NCBI RefSeq assembly: GCF_025370935.1
Contig: NC_133496.1
Span: 3,675,508 to 3,739,507 of the forward strand
Source: Choristoneura fumiferana
Lineage: Eukaryota > Arthropoda > Insecta > Lepidoptera > Tortricidae
DNA: 64,000 nucleotides
Reading direction: 5' to 3'
Position 1 is the stretch's first letter; each line of letters starts with the position of its first letter. Under the pieces are notes generated by a model. The model was given only the letters and a program-made list of their open reading frames with translations, had not been told where the DNA came from and made no database searches. Shown here in pieces: positions 21,940 through 32,697 of this stretch. Both the position numbers and the translations under genes were made by a program.

Positions 21940-24900
21940 ATGGACAGTGCAAAGTTTAAAAGGAACATTAAACCTTTTAGTGGGGACAAATATAGTGTGT
22001 GGAAACTAAGAATAAGAAATTTATTAAAAGAACTTGATGTTTTGGATGTGATTGACAGTGAAATTCCGGTGATACAGGACAATGAATGGATTCAAAGTGA
22101 ACGAATTGCAAAGAATACTCTGATTGAATATTTGTCAGACTCTTTATTAGGTCTTGTGGGTGAAGACGATAGTGCAAAACAAATATTAGAAAAGTTAAAC
22201 AATATTTATGAAAGGAAGAGTATTGCAACACAGCTAGCTTTGCGTAAGCGATTATTGAATTTAAAACTGGAAGGTGATACAACACTACTAAGACATTTTC
22301 AGTCATTTGATGAATTGATCGTCGAATTAATGGCTGCTGGAGCAAAACTTGAGGAGGCAGACAAAGTAACCCATCTTTTTATGACACTACCCAGCGATTA
22401 TGACGGTGTCGTAACAGCAATCGAAACATTGACCGAGGACAATTTAACACTCGCGTTTGTGAAAACTAGGTTGTTGGATCACGAAATAAAAGTGATTAAT
22501 GGAAGGCGAGACACTAGTATGAAAGTGCTTCAGGCTGATACTATTCGTCAAGAATACTTCAAACCTAGACATACATACATGAATCGGAATGCTAACGCGA
22601 ATAAACCATATAAAAACACCTACATAAAGAAAGACCATAAATTTAAACATATTAAGTGTCATTGTTGTGGTAGAAAGGGCCATTTACAAAAGAACTGTTT
22701 TTACAACAAACAGAAGGGCAAAAACCATCAACAAAAAAGGGATAGAAACAATAGAACAGTCCAGACTGTAAATATTACGGATCAAGAAAGTGCTACAACT
22801 TCGGGATTTGCTTTTATGACTGGAGAATACAGAAATAACCAAAAAAGCCAAAACTTCATCTCGTTTATTTTGGATTCTGGAGCCTCTGATCATTTAATTA
22901 ATAGAGAAGATTTAGCGCAAGATTTTGAGTCATTGGAAACACCAATAAACATTTCAGTTGCAAAAAACGGAACATATATTCAAGCGACAAAGAAAGGCAA
23001 TTTGGCCGTAGTCAGCAATTTGGGCATAAAAGGAGATCTACAAGATGTGCTCTACTGTCCTGAGATTCCGTATAACTTGCTATCGGTCAAGAAAATGCAA
23101 CAAGCTGGTATGACCGTTATTTTTGACAACAATGGTACAGTACAAGTCTTGAATAAGGGTAAGGTGGTAACAAAGGGTGAGTGTTTGAACAATTTAATTG
23201 GTATTAATTTTGTGCTTAACAAATGTGCTAACACATCGAATAGAGTCGTTAATAATAATTACGAATTATGGCATCAAAGACTTGGGCATATTGGTAAATC
23301 CAAGTTTGCACAGATAAAAAGCAAGCAAATGTTTTCTGATAGCGAGCAATTGAATAATATTACAGTAAGTGATAAATTATGTGAAGCTTGCATAAATGGG
23401 AAACAAGCATGTTTACCATTTAATAAATCAAAATCTAAAGTCATAAAACGACCTCTATTCAATGTGCATACAGATGTTTGTGGTCCGATCACTCCTTCAA
23501 CCGTAGACGGCAAAAACTATTTTGTTGTTTTTGTAGATGAATTCACGCACTACACTGTGACGTACTTAATAGCCCATAAATCAGACGTTTTTGCTGCGTT
23601 TCAAGATTTTGTCGCTAAGTCTGAAGCTCATTTTAATTTGAGAATAGTCAATTTGTATTCTGATAATGGTGGTGAATATTTATCAAATGAAATGAAACAG
23701 TATTGTGTGCAAAAAGGTATTAGCTACCATTTAACAGTGCCGCATACGCCAGCATTAAACGGTTTTGCAGAACGTATGATAAGAACAATAACAGAACGAA
23801 GTCGTGCTATGATATCAGGTGCTAAGCTTGATAAAAAGTTCTGGGGCGAATCAGTATTAACAGCCACGTATTTAATTAATATAAGCCCAACAAAAGCACT
23901 GAAAACTGATAACACACCATTTGAAATGTGGCATAGTAAAATGCCTGTACTGAAATATTTGAAGGTATTCGGTTCAACTGTTTATTTTCTGAATAAAACA
24001 AGGAAAACCAAATTTGACGAAAAGTCGCTAAAAGGTATATTGGTTGGTTATGAACCGAATGGCTATAAAGTGTGGGATATGGTAGATCAAAAGTTTGTAA
24101 AAGTCAGAGATGTTATAGTTGATGAGATTAATTTCTTATCTAGTAGGCCGTTGTCGCCTAACCAAATTATTTCAGATAATTATGGTAAATCTGACGAGCA
24201 CTTGTATAAGAGGTTGTGCATAAAATCTGATAAGACAAAATCAGATGAAAATAAACAAACTGGCAGTTCTCCTGCACCATTAGGTCAACGACCTAATAAA
24301 TCTGTAAGTGAAACAGATGTGTACCCAAACTGTAATTCATTTGATAATCGACCTACTAATAATAATAAATCTGTAAGTGAAACAGATGTATATCCAAGCT
24401 GTAGCTCAATTGATAATAAATTGACAAAATCTCAAAATGAATCGGTCCATGAAAATATTTTAAGAAGGAGTGAAAGGATTAAAAACCTACCTACTAGGTC
24501 GTATAATGAAAATGAAGACAGTACTTTTAATTATTTATTGTGTGCAAAGTCTTTAGTTTGCAAAATACCAACTTGTTATAAAGAAATTGAATCAAGAGAT
24601 GATAGGTATTTGTGGGAAAATGCAATTAAAGAGGAAATAAATTCTCTCACTGAAAATAAAACCTGGACACTGGTAGTAAAACCCGTAAATAGAAATATAG
24701 TTGATTGTAAATGGATATTTACGATTAAAAATGATGAGTTTGGGAAACCAATGAAATATAAAGCACGTTTAGTGGCTCGTGGTTTTAGTCAAGAATATTT
24801 AGTTGACTACAATGAAACATTTGCACCAGTCGCAAGAATTACAAGTTTCAGATTTATGTTAGCCTTTGCGAATCAATTTAATTTGCTTGTTCATCATATG

Positions 24901-26100
24901 GATGTTAAAACGGCATTTTTAAATGGGAAGTTACAGGAAGAAATATACATGAAAGTTCCTGAAGGAATCCCATGTGCAGATAATCAGGTCTGCAAATTAA
25001 ATAAGTCGTTATATGGATTAAAACAATCCGCACGTTGTTGGTTTCAAATGTTCGAACAAGCTTTGATAAATAAGGGTTTTCGGTACTCATCAGCTGATAG
25101 ATGTATTTACATTTTAGATGCGGGTGATATAATGAAAAACATTTACATAGTACTATATGTCGATGATCTCATTATCTCAACTGCAGATTTAAATACCATG
25201 AATAGTTTCAAAAGCTATTTATTGAACAAGTTTAAAATGGTAGACTTAAAGGAAATTAAGTGTTTCTTGGGAATTCGAATCGAAAGAACCAATAACAAAA
25301 TCACTTTGGATCAGGAACTGTACATAAAAACTATTTTAGAAAAGTTTAACATGAGTGACTGTAAACCTGTTAGCACACCCTTAGAAAGTAAAATTGATTA
25401 TAACGAGTTAAATTCGTGTGAAATAACTGAAGCCCCTTGTAAAAATCTTATCGGTTGTTTAATGTATGTTATGGTCTGCACTCGACCTGACTTAACTTTT
25501 GCTGTAAATTTATTGAGCAGATTTACGAACAAAAACAACCATAAACTATGGTCATACTTAAAAAGGTTGCTACGGTACTTGAAAGGGTCTATGGATCTCA
25601 AGTTAACTTATGTTCGAAATAACAGTGAAAACTTTTTGTGTGGGTTTGTTGATTCTGACTGGGGTGGTAATGAATTGGACAGAAAAAGTACAACCGGTTA
25701 TTTATTTCAATTATTTGAACAATGCACATTATGCTGGCAAACAAAAAGACAACAAACAGTGGCAGCTTCATCTACTGAAGCTGAATACATGGCTTTGTTC
25801 GAAGCTGTTAGGGAAGCTCTTTGGCTGAAGTCTTTAATGACCAGTATAAACATTAAAATTACTAGTCCCATACCGATCTATGAGGATAATAATGGTTGTA
25901 TAAGCATTGCAAACAATCCAACGAGTCACAAGAGATCGAAACATATTGATATAAAATATCATTTTTCTAGAGAACAGGTGGAGAACAATGTTATTAAATT
26001 GAATTATATTCCCACAGGTAATCAGCTGGCTGACATCCTGACAAAACCATTGCCCACAGTGCGTTTCTCTATCATGAGAGAGAAACTTGGAATAATATAG
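21940..26100 (+). CDS. gag-pol: Copia-type gag-pol polyprotein (1386 aa)
   Basis: One uninterrupted frame encodes capsid and all replication enzymes; the family processes it with its own protease. Residue landmarks: gag N-terminal region 1-230; zinc knuckle C240-C243-H248-C253 (CX2CX4HX4C); aspartic protease DSG at 312-314; integrase zinc finger H445, H450, C481, C484; integrase catalytic D512, D575, E611 (D-X35-E); RT D988 in 'HHMDVKTAFLNG' and YVDD 1073-1076; RNase H D1238, E1280/E1282 and D1316, with 'STEAEYMAL' and 'KHIDIKYHF'. The ATG at 21940 is 119 bases after the primer site and begins 'MDSAKFKRNIKPFSGDKY', like other copia gag starts. Length is typical (about 1400 aa). Between integrase and RT (about residues 787-830) lies a duplicated ~20-residue unit, 'KSVSETDVYP...'. 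Every catalytic residue I can check is present. Mobile-element gene, not host. Confidence 0.97.
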   Translation: MDSAKFKRNIKPFSGDKYSVWKLRIRNLLKELDVLDVIDSEIPVIQDNEWIQSERIAKNTLIEYLSDSLLGLVGEDDSAKQILEKLNNIYERKSIATQLALRKRLLNLKLEGDTTLLRHFQSFDELIVELMAAGAKLEEADKVTHLFMTLPSDYDGVVTAIETLTEDNLTLAFVKTRLLDHEIKVINGRRDTSMKVLQADTIRQEYFKPRHTYMNRNANANKPYKNTYIKKDHKFKHIKCHCCGRKGHLQKNCFYNKQKGKNHQQKRDRNNRTVQTVNITDQESATTSGFAFMTGEYRNNQKSQNFISFILDSGASDHLINREDLAQDFESLETPINISVAKNGTYIQATKKGNLAVVSNLGIKGDLQDVLYCPEIPYNLLSVKKMQQAGMTVIFDNNGTVQVLNKGKVVTKGECLNNLIGINFVLNKCANTSNRVVNNNYELWHQRLGHIGKSKFAQIKSKQMFSDSEQLNNITVSDKLCEACINGKQACLPFNKSKSKVIKRPLFNVHTDVCGPITPSTVDGKNYFVVFVDEFTHYTVTYLIAHKSDVFAAFQDFVAKSEAHFNLRIVNLYSDNGGEYLSNEMKQYCVQKGISYHLTVPHTPALNGFAERMIRTITERSRAMISGAKLDKKFWGESVLTATYLINISPTKALKTDNTPFEMWHSKMPVLKYLKVFGSTVYFLNKTRKTKFDEKSLKGILVGYEPNGYKVWDMVDQKFVKVRDVIVDEINFLSSRPLSPNQIISDNYGKSDEHLYKRLCIKSDKTKSDENKQTGSSPAPLGQRPNKSVSETDVYPNCNSFDNRPTNNNKSVSETDVYPSCSSIDNKLTKSQNESVHENILRRSERIKNLPTRSYNENEDSTFNYLLCAKSLVCKIPTCYKEIESRDDRYLWENAIKEEINSLTENKTWTLVVKPVNRNIVDCKWIFTIKNDEFGKPMKYKARLVARGFSQEYLVDYNETFAPVARITSFRFMLAFANQFNLLVHHMDVKTAFLNGKLQEEIYMKVPEGIPCADNQVCKLNKSLYGLKQSARCWFQMFEQALINKGFRYSSADRCIYILDAGDIMKNIYIVLYVDDLIISTADLNTMNSFKSYLLNKFKMVDLKEIKCFLGIRIERTNNKITLDQELYIKTILEKFNMSDCKPVSTPLESKIDYNELNSCEITEAPCKNLIGCLMYVMVCTRPDLTFAVNLLSRFTNKNNHKLWSYLKRLLRYLKGSMDLKLTYVRNNSENFLCGFVDSDWGGNELDRKSTTGYLFQLFEQCTLCWQTKRQQTVAASSTEAEYMALFEAVREALWLKSLMTSINIKITSPIPIYEDNNGCISIANNPTSHKRSKHIDIKYHFSREQVENNVIKLNYIPTGNQLADILTKPLPTVRFSIMREKLGII
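24298..24420 (+). repeat. Imperfect tandem duplication inside gag-pol
   Basis: Two in-frame copies of a ~60-70-base unit, each starting 'aaatctgtaagtgaaacaga', at 24298 and 24366. They encode 'KSVSETDVYPNCNSFDN' and 'KSVSETDVYPSCSSIDN'. They sit in the variable integrase-RT linker, where length change is tolerated. Confidence 0.85.
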
Positions 26101-26307
26101 AAACATCTACACAGTAAAGTCTATACATATAAGTTTATAGATATTTATAGGAAATGGTCTGGTTAGGTTTTTCTGGGTTTTCCCTAATCCTATGCAACAA
26201 ATGTTGGACCATGATGAAATTGTACCCCAGATAAAGGAGAGCGTGTGATCTATTATTGTAAATAGATTATAAGTATTAATGATTTTAGAGAAAGTGGATT
26301 TATTTTT

Positions 26308-26316
26308 GAAGGGGCG
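26308..26316 (+). promoter_or_regulatory. Polypurine tract of the copia element
   Basis: 'gaaggggcg' lies directly upstream of the 3' LTR and would prime plus-strand DNA synthesis. Confidence 0.8.
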
Positions 26317-26578
26317 TGTTGGAATTCAACAAAAACAAATCCGTCCTACTCTAACTTGTGGTTTGTATGACTTTCTCTTTTACTCACATGGAGACTAGTT
26401 TACACTGTCAAGTGTTCGCTGTTTTTATATGCGTCTCTATCCTGAAGAGAAATGCATTGGTTTAGTTTCATTATAGATCACGCTGTTTAGTGAGTAGTAC
26501 ACGACTCTCCTAACAACATATTAAAATAAATATAATTTAAGTGAATCTATTGTTTATGTTAATATCCCATAACCAATA
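26317..26578 (+). repeat. 3' LTR of the copia element
   Basis: 262 bases, apparently identical to the 5' LTR, from TGTTGGAATTC to CCAATA. AATAAA at 26525-26530. Followed by the TAAAT duplication. Confidence 0.95.
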
Positions 26579-26610
26579 TAAATAACTAAGGAATATTATC
26601 GCTTACAACT

Positions 26611-26975
26611 GCGAAAGCAAGGCTCGGATACCGGTTAAATTTCCAAACCGTTATCATGTACTTGGCGCAAAACCTTTTCATTTTGGTTTCGTTCGCGAAA
26701 CCGTTATTTTTAAACCGGTTTTTAAGGGAACATTTCCATAAAGTTCTTGTCAGATTAACCGGTTTAGAACAATAAAAACCGGTTTATTCCAGCGCAGGAT
26801 AAACGTCGCCGCCCGCCGCCGGCCGGCCAGCTGTCACTCGTCGAATAAATCGGTTTATTTAGGTTATAGTTAAGTTCTTAAAAACGTCCGCGTTCTTATG
26901 AAAGTTCGGAGTTAAACCGAAATAAACCGGTATTTACCGCTATTTTATAAACCGGTTCCGAGCTTTGCGCGAAAG
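26611..26975. mobile_element. Probable MITE rich in AACCGGTTT words
   Basis: 'gcgaaagcaaggctcgg' on the left pairs imperfectly with 'ccgagctttgcgcgaaag' on the right. The interior repeats 'aaccggttta' or variants at least seven times on both strands. This pattern is seen in moth hAT-like MITEs, but no 8-bp duplication was found. Confidence 0.55.
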
Positions 26976-27477
26976 TCAAAAATTGACGTAGGTAATAAAA
27001 ATCAACCGAACACTATCACCAGTTTAAGTATCATCACATCATTTGGTACCACTCAGTACCTACAGCAAAAATAACAGTCAACCCGGTGAGAATAGAGTTG
27101 TTACAGGGCCTCGCCACTGGGGCCACCCTGTTCGGGCATCGAACACTATTGTTTCCAGTATTTGCCAGTTAAATGGTGGAAACGGAGTAATTTGCTAAAA
27201 GTGTTTACCGAAGTACCCCGGGGAACACTCAGTTAACTGGGTAAATAAAAAACACGACATCTGAAGTGTATTTTTGTGGCTACTGCAGGTATTCTGAGCA
27301 AAGAACTAAGAATGTAACACTTGTACAAAATTAAACAAACACAATGCATAATAATTTATTTGAGCGTTTTTTTATAAATAATGAAGATTCTGTTACAGTT
27401 CCAGGTTATTTTGAAGAAGTAGGTACTTACAGCGAGTCACGCTCGAATGACCCACAAACGTTGAGACATCTCGTACC

Positions 27478-27665
27478 TATATAGGTACATATGTCGGCGG
27501 CCAGATCACGAAATTCCTAGGCATATCGTGAAATGGCACCATTTCATGAATTGACTAAGAGACATCCGCCATATCGTTTAAAACCCACCGTTTAAAGATT
27601 TGCTAGTGACGTTTAGGCAGATCATGAAATTCTTAGGCATATTATGAAATGCCGCCATATCGTTT
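27478..27665. repeat. Internal repeat 'gcagatca(c/t)gaaattc(c/t)taggcata'
   Basis: Two units of about 45 bases ('gccagatcacgaaattccta', 27500, and 'ggcagatcatgaaattctta', 27617), each followed by 'ggcat...gaaatg' and 'gccatatcgttt'. They are spaced ~118 bases apart. Probably part of an old element; ends unknown. Confidence 0.55.
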
Positions 27666-27675
27666 CTGGTACTTT

Positions 27676-27960
27676 GCAGGTGGTAGGACCTTGTGCAAGG
27701 TCCGCCCAGATTGCTACCACCATCTTGCTCGCTAATCCTGCCGTGAAACAGCAGTACCTACTTGCACTGTTGTGTTTCGGCGTGGAGAGTAAGACAGCCG
27801 GTGAAAGTAATGGCACTTGAGGTATCCCATCTTAGGCCTCTAGGTTGGCAACGCATATGCAATACCCCTGGTGTTGCAGATGTTAATGGGCGGTGGTGAT
27901 CTCTTACCATCAGGAGACCCACTTGCTCGTTTGCTATCCAGTCGAATAAAAAAAAAAATT
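27676..27960 (+). mobile_element. LINE 3'-end fragment ('cctgccgtgaagcagcagtgc' family), copy 3
   Basis: Same ordered blocks as 5682-5955, ending 'gtcgaataaaaaaaaaaatt', a poly(A)-like tail that gives its orientation. A 4-5-base insertion ('tacc') splits the 'cagcag...tgc' block. Confidence 0.72.
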
Positions 27961-28724
27961 ATCTCTATTTGTTTCGAGCTAACAGTACCTACATAAGTGA
28001 CACACTCGCGAGTGGTCCGACTCAGTCGCCGGTGGTATTCTATCGACCAGGATTACACTGTGGGACAAATAATTAGTACCTACACATTTCTACAACATAA
28101 ATTTTACTTTGTTTTGAGGGTTTCTTAGCCAAAATGGCCAAAACGGAGCCCCGAGCTGCGCCATGTTCGTCGGCGGTAGGTATAGCTTAGAGACTATACT
28201 GCTAGAAAGCTCCTTGTTGTGTGTGTGTGTGTGTATAATAATTAATATGATCAACACTTAAATTTGTTGATTAAACTATAGGATATAGGTACCTACGAGT
28301 ACTTAGTTAGACCTTATTACCTTACAAATATAGATAAAAAACGCCCGTTACTTTCAACTGTAAAGTTTTAATAATAACCTAAGTATGTTCTTTATTTCAA
28401 TATAATCTAAAACGAAACGAATTCACTTTTAACTTTCTTCATATCCGAATTCTTATTCCCACTAGGTACTGTTTTTTGTCCGCCAGTGCACGTGTCCGAG
28501 GGTACACTTGGCGCAATTTTTAAGACTAATTATCGCACTACGTCAGTGTCGCGTCGTGACGCAGCGCATTTGTCCACCGACTGTACTTACGGAAAGTGCA
28601 CTTTTAAAAATGTGTTTACCTCCTTTAATTTAGTAGGTGCCTAAGCTAATGGATAATTGGTTTTAGTGTAGTTGAATAGTTGACGATCGGATAGCCATCT
28701 CATCGGTGTAACATCTAGTAGCAT
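27961..28724. other. Non-coding stretch with a (GT)n microsatellite
   Basis: (GT)n at about 28214-28233. A CpG-rich patch at 28480-28610 ('gtcgcgtcgtgacgcagcgc') has no gene evidence. Confidence 0.4.
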
Positions 28725-28862
28725 GGTGAACGTGTCGCGCTGAGGATGTACTTTGGTCGAATTCGAAACGCGTCAGTGTTGTGTGTGGTGGTAATAGTTG
28801 GCTTTGTGTGATTTGTGTGTGTGTTCTTACAGTGTGGCGGTGGAGGGGCTGCATGAACAGCA
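28725..28862 (+). repeat. 'tcgaattcgaaacgcgtc' repeat, copy 1
   Basis: 'gagttcgaaacg(c/g)gtc' type core, 'gttgtgtgtggtggt', 'ggctttgtgtgatttgtgtg' and 'ggaggggctgcatgaaca' recur at 57447-57580. This GT-rich non-coding segment is probably part of a LINE. Confidence 0.5.
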
Positions 28863-29800
28863 AAGTAGGTACTTAATTGTTTCTAGTTCTTTGATCGGAT
28901 AGACTAGATGAAGGTACGTAGATATAACTATATATCGCTTGCAATTGGCCCATTTAATTATTTCAAATACAAATTCAAATCGTTTAGCCATGTAAATAGG
29001 CCGCAGTGGATTTATTTATTTATATATTAAGTATTAACTTTCTAAACATGCGGTACAGTAATGAGAATAATTAAGGCACGAGATCATTTACAATTCAAAC
29101 TATGTGTACCTACCTACACATCTTAAAAAGAGTGATACAATTAAAACTTAAAGAAAATGCCTTTACATGTAATTTTTTAAACTACCAGCGCTTTCGGAAA
29201 GACCATCACTGCCAAGAAGAATGCGCCGCAAGAAACTTGGCAGAAAGGCATTATTTCAAGAAAAAATAATAACAAATAAAATACATACCTACTTAGTAAG
29301 TATAAAACTAGAGAAAAAAATTACATGAAAATAATAATAATAATACAGCGATGTATGGGGTCCCTTAGTTACAAAACTAAAACTAAGCACGAACTACGTT
29401 ATCCACGTTCTTATCTACGTTCAGTGGAAGTGAAGAATGCTTCCACCGTCATAAATTAAAAAATAAAAGTACCTAATACATAATTGATTCTGAAATATAC
29501 ATTTCAGGTCAAGTACCTAACCTTTAGGCTTTTGGATTCCGGAGGCAAGCTCACGCCTTTTAACCAGACACAAACTGTGTACAAATTTCAAAGTTGTCAA
29601 ACGGAAATACGACACTAGCGCCAACAAACCTGTCACAGCCTCCCCTATTTACACCCTTTGGGTACAGAACCCTAAAAACAAAACAGAAAACCAGAACAAA
29701 AAATTACGCACACAAACGATTTTATTTCCAACTCCATCAAACAGACCAATAACAAACACAACAAAAAAACGCACACAAACAAATCACCTAATCTCAACGC
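28863..29800. other. AT-rich non-coding stretch
   Basis: Simple A/T-rich words dominate, and no gene is seen. 29578-29642 carries copy 2 of the 'caaagttgtcaaacgga...cgacactagcgccaac' repeat, followed by 'gggtacagaaccctaaaaac', a phrase common in moth repeats. Confidence 0.4.
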
Positions 29801-29807
29801 CCATGGG

Positions 29808-29905
29808 CATCGTCTTTGTGTGCGTCTAACGCATTAGACCCACTCTTGCGCCGCCGAAATTTGGGCGCCTCTGATTGGTTGTTAGCATTAGATGAAATTT
29901 GGCAG
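29808..29905 (+). repeat. 'gtgtgcgtctaacgc...ctctgattggttg' repeat, copy 2
   Basis: Parallels 21241-21350 block by block. It ends near 'gttagcattagatgaaattt'. Confidence 0.5.
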
Positions 29906-30029
29906 TCACTGATGTTATTGGCTTAGAATTATTTATGTTCTATGTAATTCTAAGAGCGTTTTTGATTGGTTTTCTATGTTTGAAGATATAACTATACAAT
30001 TATTATCTTTTATATATATGAAACTATTT

Positions 30030-30100
30030 TTTTTAGTTCATTGATATGGACCTCCGCAAAGTAACGCCTGATTCAATAAATTACTTTTTTCAATTTTCTT
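30030..30100 (+). repeat. Repeat shared with 46262-46330 (inverted)
   Basis: 'ttagttcattgatatggacc' and 'tccgcaaagtaacgcctgat', then 'tcaataaatta', are present in reverse at 46262-46330. Class unknown. Confidence 0.55.
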
Positions 30101-30140
30101 TGTTTTGCATATATTAATGTTAACAGTACCTATTGTAATA

Positions 30141-30402
30141 TTTGACGATCTGGCCTAGTGCTTAGAGAACCTGACTACGAAGCTTGAGGTCCCGGGTTCG
30201 ATTCCCGTGCCGGGCAGATATTTGTATGAAAAATACGAATGTTTGTTTTCGGGTCTTGGGTGTTTAATATGTATTTAAGTATGTATCTATCTATATAATT
30301 ATATTTATCCGTTGCTTATGACCCATAACACAAGCTTTGCTAAGCTTACTTTGGGACTAGCTCAATTGGTGTGGATTGTCCCGTGATAATTATAATTATA
30401 AT
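30141..30402 (+). mobile_element. tRNA-derived SINE (family A), near complete
   Basis: Head: 'tggcctagtgcttagagaac' (A-box region) and 'cccgggttcgattcccgtgc' (B box GGTTCGATTCC). Body: 'gatatttgtatgaaaaatac', 'gaatgtttgtt(t/c)tcgggtct' and 'tgggtgtttaatatgtattt'. Tail: 'acaagctttgctaagcttac' and 'gggactagctcaattggtgt', then AT repeats. Same family as 38741. The head lacks the acceptor-stem pairing of a working tRNA, so it is a SINE. Confidence 0.85.
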
Positions 30403-30942
30403 ATGATTTTTGTCTTGACATAATGACTGCGAAGTTTATTTTCATCATTATCAAGAATATAATATACATTTTTTTTCTTATTCGTCGACTTGATAACCTC
30501 CTTCGTTTTTTTTCGTCGGTTACTGAAGGTTATGATGTACCATTTTTTTTTATTTCCATGGGAATTCAGTGTTTTACGCGAGAGAAGTCACGAGTAAAGG
30601 CTTGTTACAACATAATGTTTGTTAAGCTATAGCGATCTTGAACAATGTACCTACCTGTAGGTATGCCCCTCATCCACGCTTCTCATACACGTCATGGATG
30701 ATTACGTGTTTAGATGCAAGGGCTGGTTCAGAATGGGAAAAATAAAACACGGATTTCGATTAGTTAAAAAATAATTACTTTGGTAATTACACTGACTGTA
30801 GGTACTTGTTGACTATGTTTGCATTGTGTTGTCATTCATATTCCAAATGTATGTAGGTATATGTTTAGGTATCTACCAAGTTTCAAGTCAGTCTAACCAT
30901 ATTTATATATTTTTGTGCTATTGTTTTTAATATACTCGTAGG

Positions 30943-31360
30943 TACAAGGTGTTAATTAAATAACTGAAAACCTCAGACAAACAAAACACTTTTTTCATAT
31001 TAAGTTAGTTGATTTCATTTATTTTTGAATCATCTTCATTATTTTAAAAGATATTCGTGTGTTTTGCTAAATCAGTAATTCTACTTAATTTCTAACTCTA
31101 GGTACACTCATAATATGTTTGTCAGTTGCACTTTGACGTTTTTAGAAGAAATTTCCAAATAAACAGCAAAACGGCCAGTATTAAAATTATCAAAATAGTA
31201 TGCAACCTCGCTAAATAGTATTTAATTGGCGCCTGTTACACACAATAAAAAAAGTTGTTTAAGAACACACACACAACCTAATTTAAATCAAAGTGTAATT
31301 TTACTCTCGATTCTGAGCAAACTACTTTCTGGTTTTCAGTTATTTAATTAACACCTTGTA
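30943..31360. mobile_element. ~418-bp MITE with 29-bp perfect TIRs
   Basis: Left 'acaaggtgttaattaaataa' plus 'ctgaaaacc' (30944-30972) is the exact complement of 31331-31359. The interior is AT-rich and non-coding. The outermost 'TACAAGGTG...CACCTTGTA' recalls family I ends ('tacaaggtgt'), but the interiors differ. No clear duplication. Confidence 0.82.
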
Positions 31361-31600
31361 TATGTATTTTAGCACCTAGCTGATCTAAAAGTACCTACCT
31401 ACCTAAACGGGTAAAAACCTTTGACCCAAACTAACACGCAGTAGATTATACGATTATAAAATTTCGTCTACTTAAGTATTTACCGAAAATTATATTATGT
31501 TAAACGACCATTATGTATTTCGTCCATTATGGTTTTTAAACTTTATGTATTTTGACACGTCCCCAATCAAAAGCCACCATGGCCACACCTTTACTAACGC

Positions 31601-31683
31601 AACTCTACGCGTGTGTGCGTCTAACAATCGTGCGCATCCCAAATTCGAACGACGTTAGATGATTGGTCGGCGCGCGTTCGTTT
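31601..31683 (+). repeat. 'gtgtgcgtctaac' repeat, copy 3, diverged
   Basis: 'gtgtgtgcgtctaacaatcg' followed by 'acgttagatgattggtcggc' follows the order of copies 21241 and 29808. Confidence 0.4.
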
Positions 31684-32129
31684 TTTAAACCGGTTGCACA
31701 GGTTTTTACTGGCCAGTGTTTCTTTGAGTTATGTGAGTTTTTATAGCAAGTTTTATACAAGAGTGGTAGGTATTGAAAGGTCTCGGACGTTTGAAGTGAT
31801 GAAGATTTAAAAAAAACGACTGATTGCCAAAACCTGTCTGGTTCTGAGATGCGATTCAAGTTATTAAGGTAATAGGTACGTAGTGAATATTATTATGTGA
31901 ATTTTGACGATTTCCAATTAAATCATTTATTTATTGATAGGTTAATAATGAAAGGTAGATTACAAGAAATTATCTAAAAGTACAGTAAGTAATTCTAAAA
32001 ATGGCTCCTGCGGCTGGTACCAAACACATATATGTAACTAATTTCAAGTTTCTAGACCCAGCGGTTTGGGCTGTGCGTTGATCTATAAGTCAGTCAGTCA
32101 GTTTCTTCTTTTATATATATAGATTACAA

Positions 32130-32697
32130 AATTGCGAAGGTAAACCCGAGAAAAACATCAAAAAGCCACGTCTTGAATCTTGTTTTGCCTACTTCTAAGA
32201 CAACACATTACAGAAAAAGTATGCTGTATACGTCAGTCAAAATATTTAATCACTTGCCCGAAGAACTTAAACAAACTGAGCTCCCAAAATTCAAAGCTAA
32301 ACTGTATGAATGGTGTGTGGAGAAAGCATACTCGTATTATAGAATAGATGATCACTTTATAGTTGTAAGAAATTTTTGTCATTATTATGACATTATAAAA
32401 TTAATGTGGTGGTATCTTAATAAATCTATACTCACAATTTAATCATAACGTATATATTGTATTTAATAGTTTGACATGGTTTGTTTTTACAAATGTATTG
32501 TTTTAAGTTATTTAATTTAAGTATGTATTTTTGACCATTTTAATTTTATAATTTTTGCATTAGGTACATTTAAACTTGCAAATTATTTGTATGCCTGTGG
32601 GCGAGACATAGTGATACCAATAATTACGCTATAACACCTTTGTGTATATGTAACCACCTATGTTTACAAATAAAGATACTTTGACTTTGACTTTGAT
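32130..32697 (+). mobile_element. 3' end of a CR1/jockey-type LINE with (TTTGAC)n tail
   Basis: The ORF at 32173-32442 reads '...YRKSMLYTSVKIFNHLPEEL' and onward ('FKAKLYEWCVEKAYSYY'), the typical ORF2 C-terminus of this LINE group. The 3' UTR ends 'acaaataaagatactttgac' with (TTTGAC) repeats. Only the last ~90 codons remain. This is a different subfamily from 11950-14120. Confidence 0.8.

Larger units (their letters stand above)
21545..26578 (+). mobile_element. Complete Ty1/copia LTR retrotransposon (5034 bp)
   Basis: Two 262-bp LTRs flank a single gag-pol reading frame, and the target duplication TAAAT lies at 21540-21544 and 26579-26583. Internal order is protease, integrase, RT, RNase H, which defines Ty1/copia. 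The primer site is of the Drosophila-copia type (half tRNA-iMet). By eye the LTRs are identical and the frame has no stop, so the insertion looks very recent and the copy may be competent. Envelope-like ORF absent. Confidence 0.97.

Noticed and set aside
21977..22345. Minus-strand ORFs within 21.9-26.1 kb
   Set aside because: They lie antisense to the copia gag-pol frame and show no domains.
30150..30215. Functional tRNA gene at 30.15 kb (also 38.75 and 37.40 kb)
   Set aside because: A- and B-box words are present, but the cloverleaf does not close with a paired acceptor stem, and the sequence continues into repeated SINE bodies.
32173..32442. 89-codon ORF as a small host gene
   Set aside because: It is the C-terminus of a CR1/jockey-type LINE ORF2, followed by the LINE tail.
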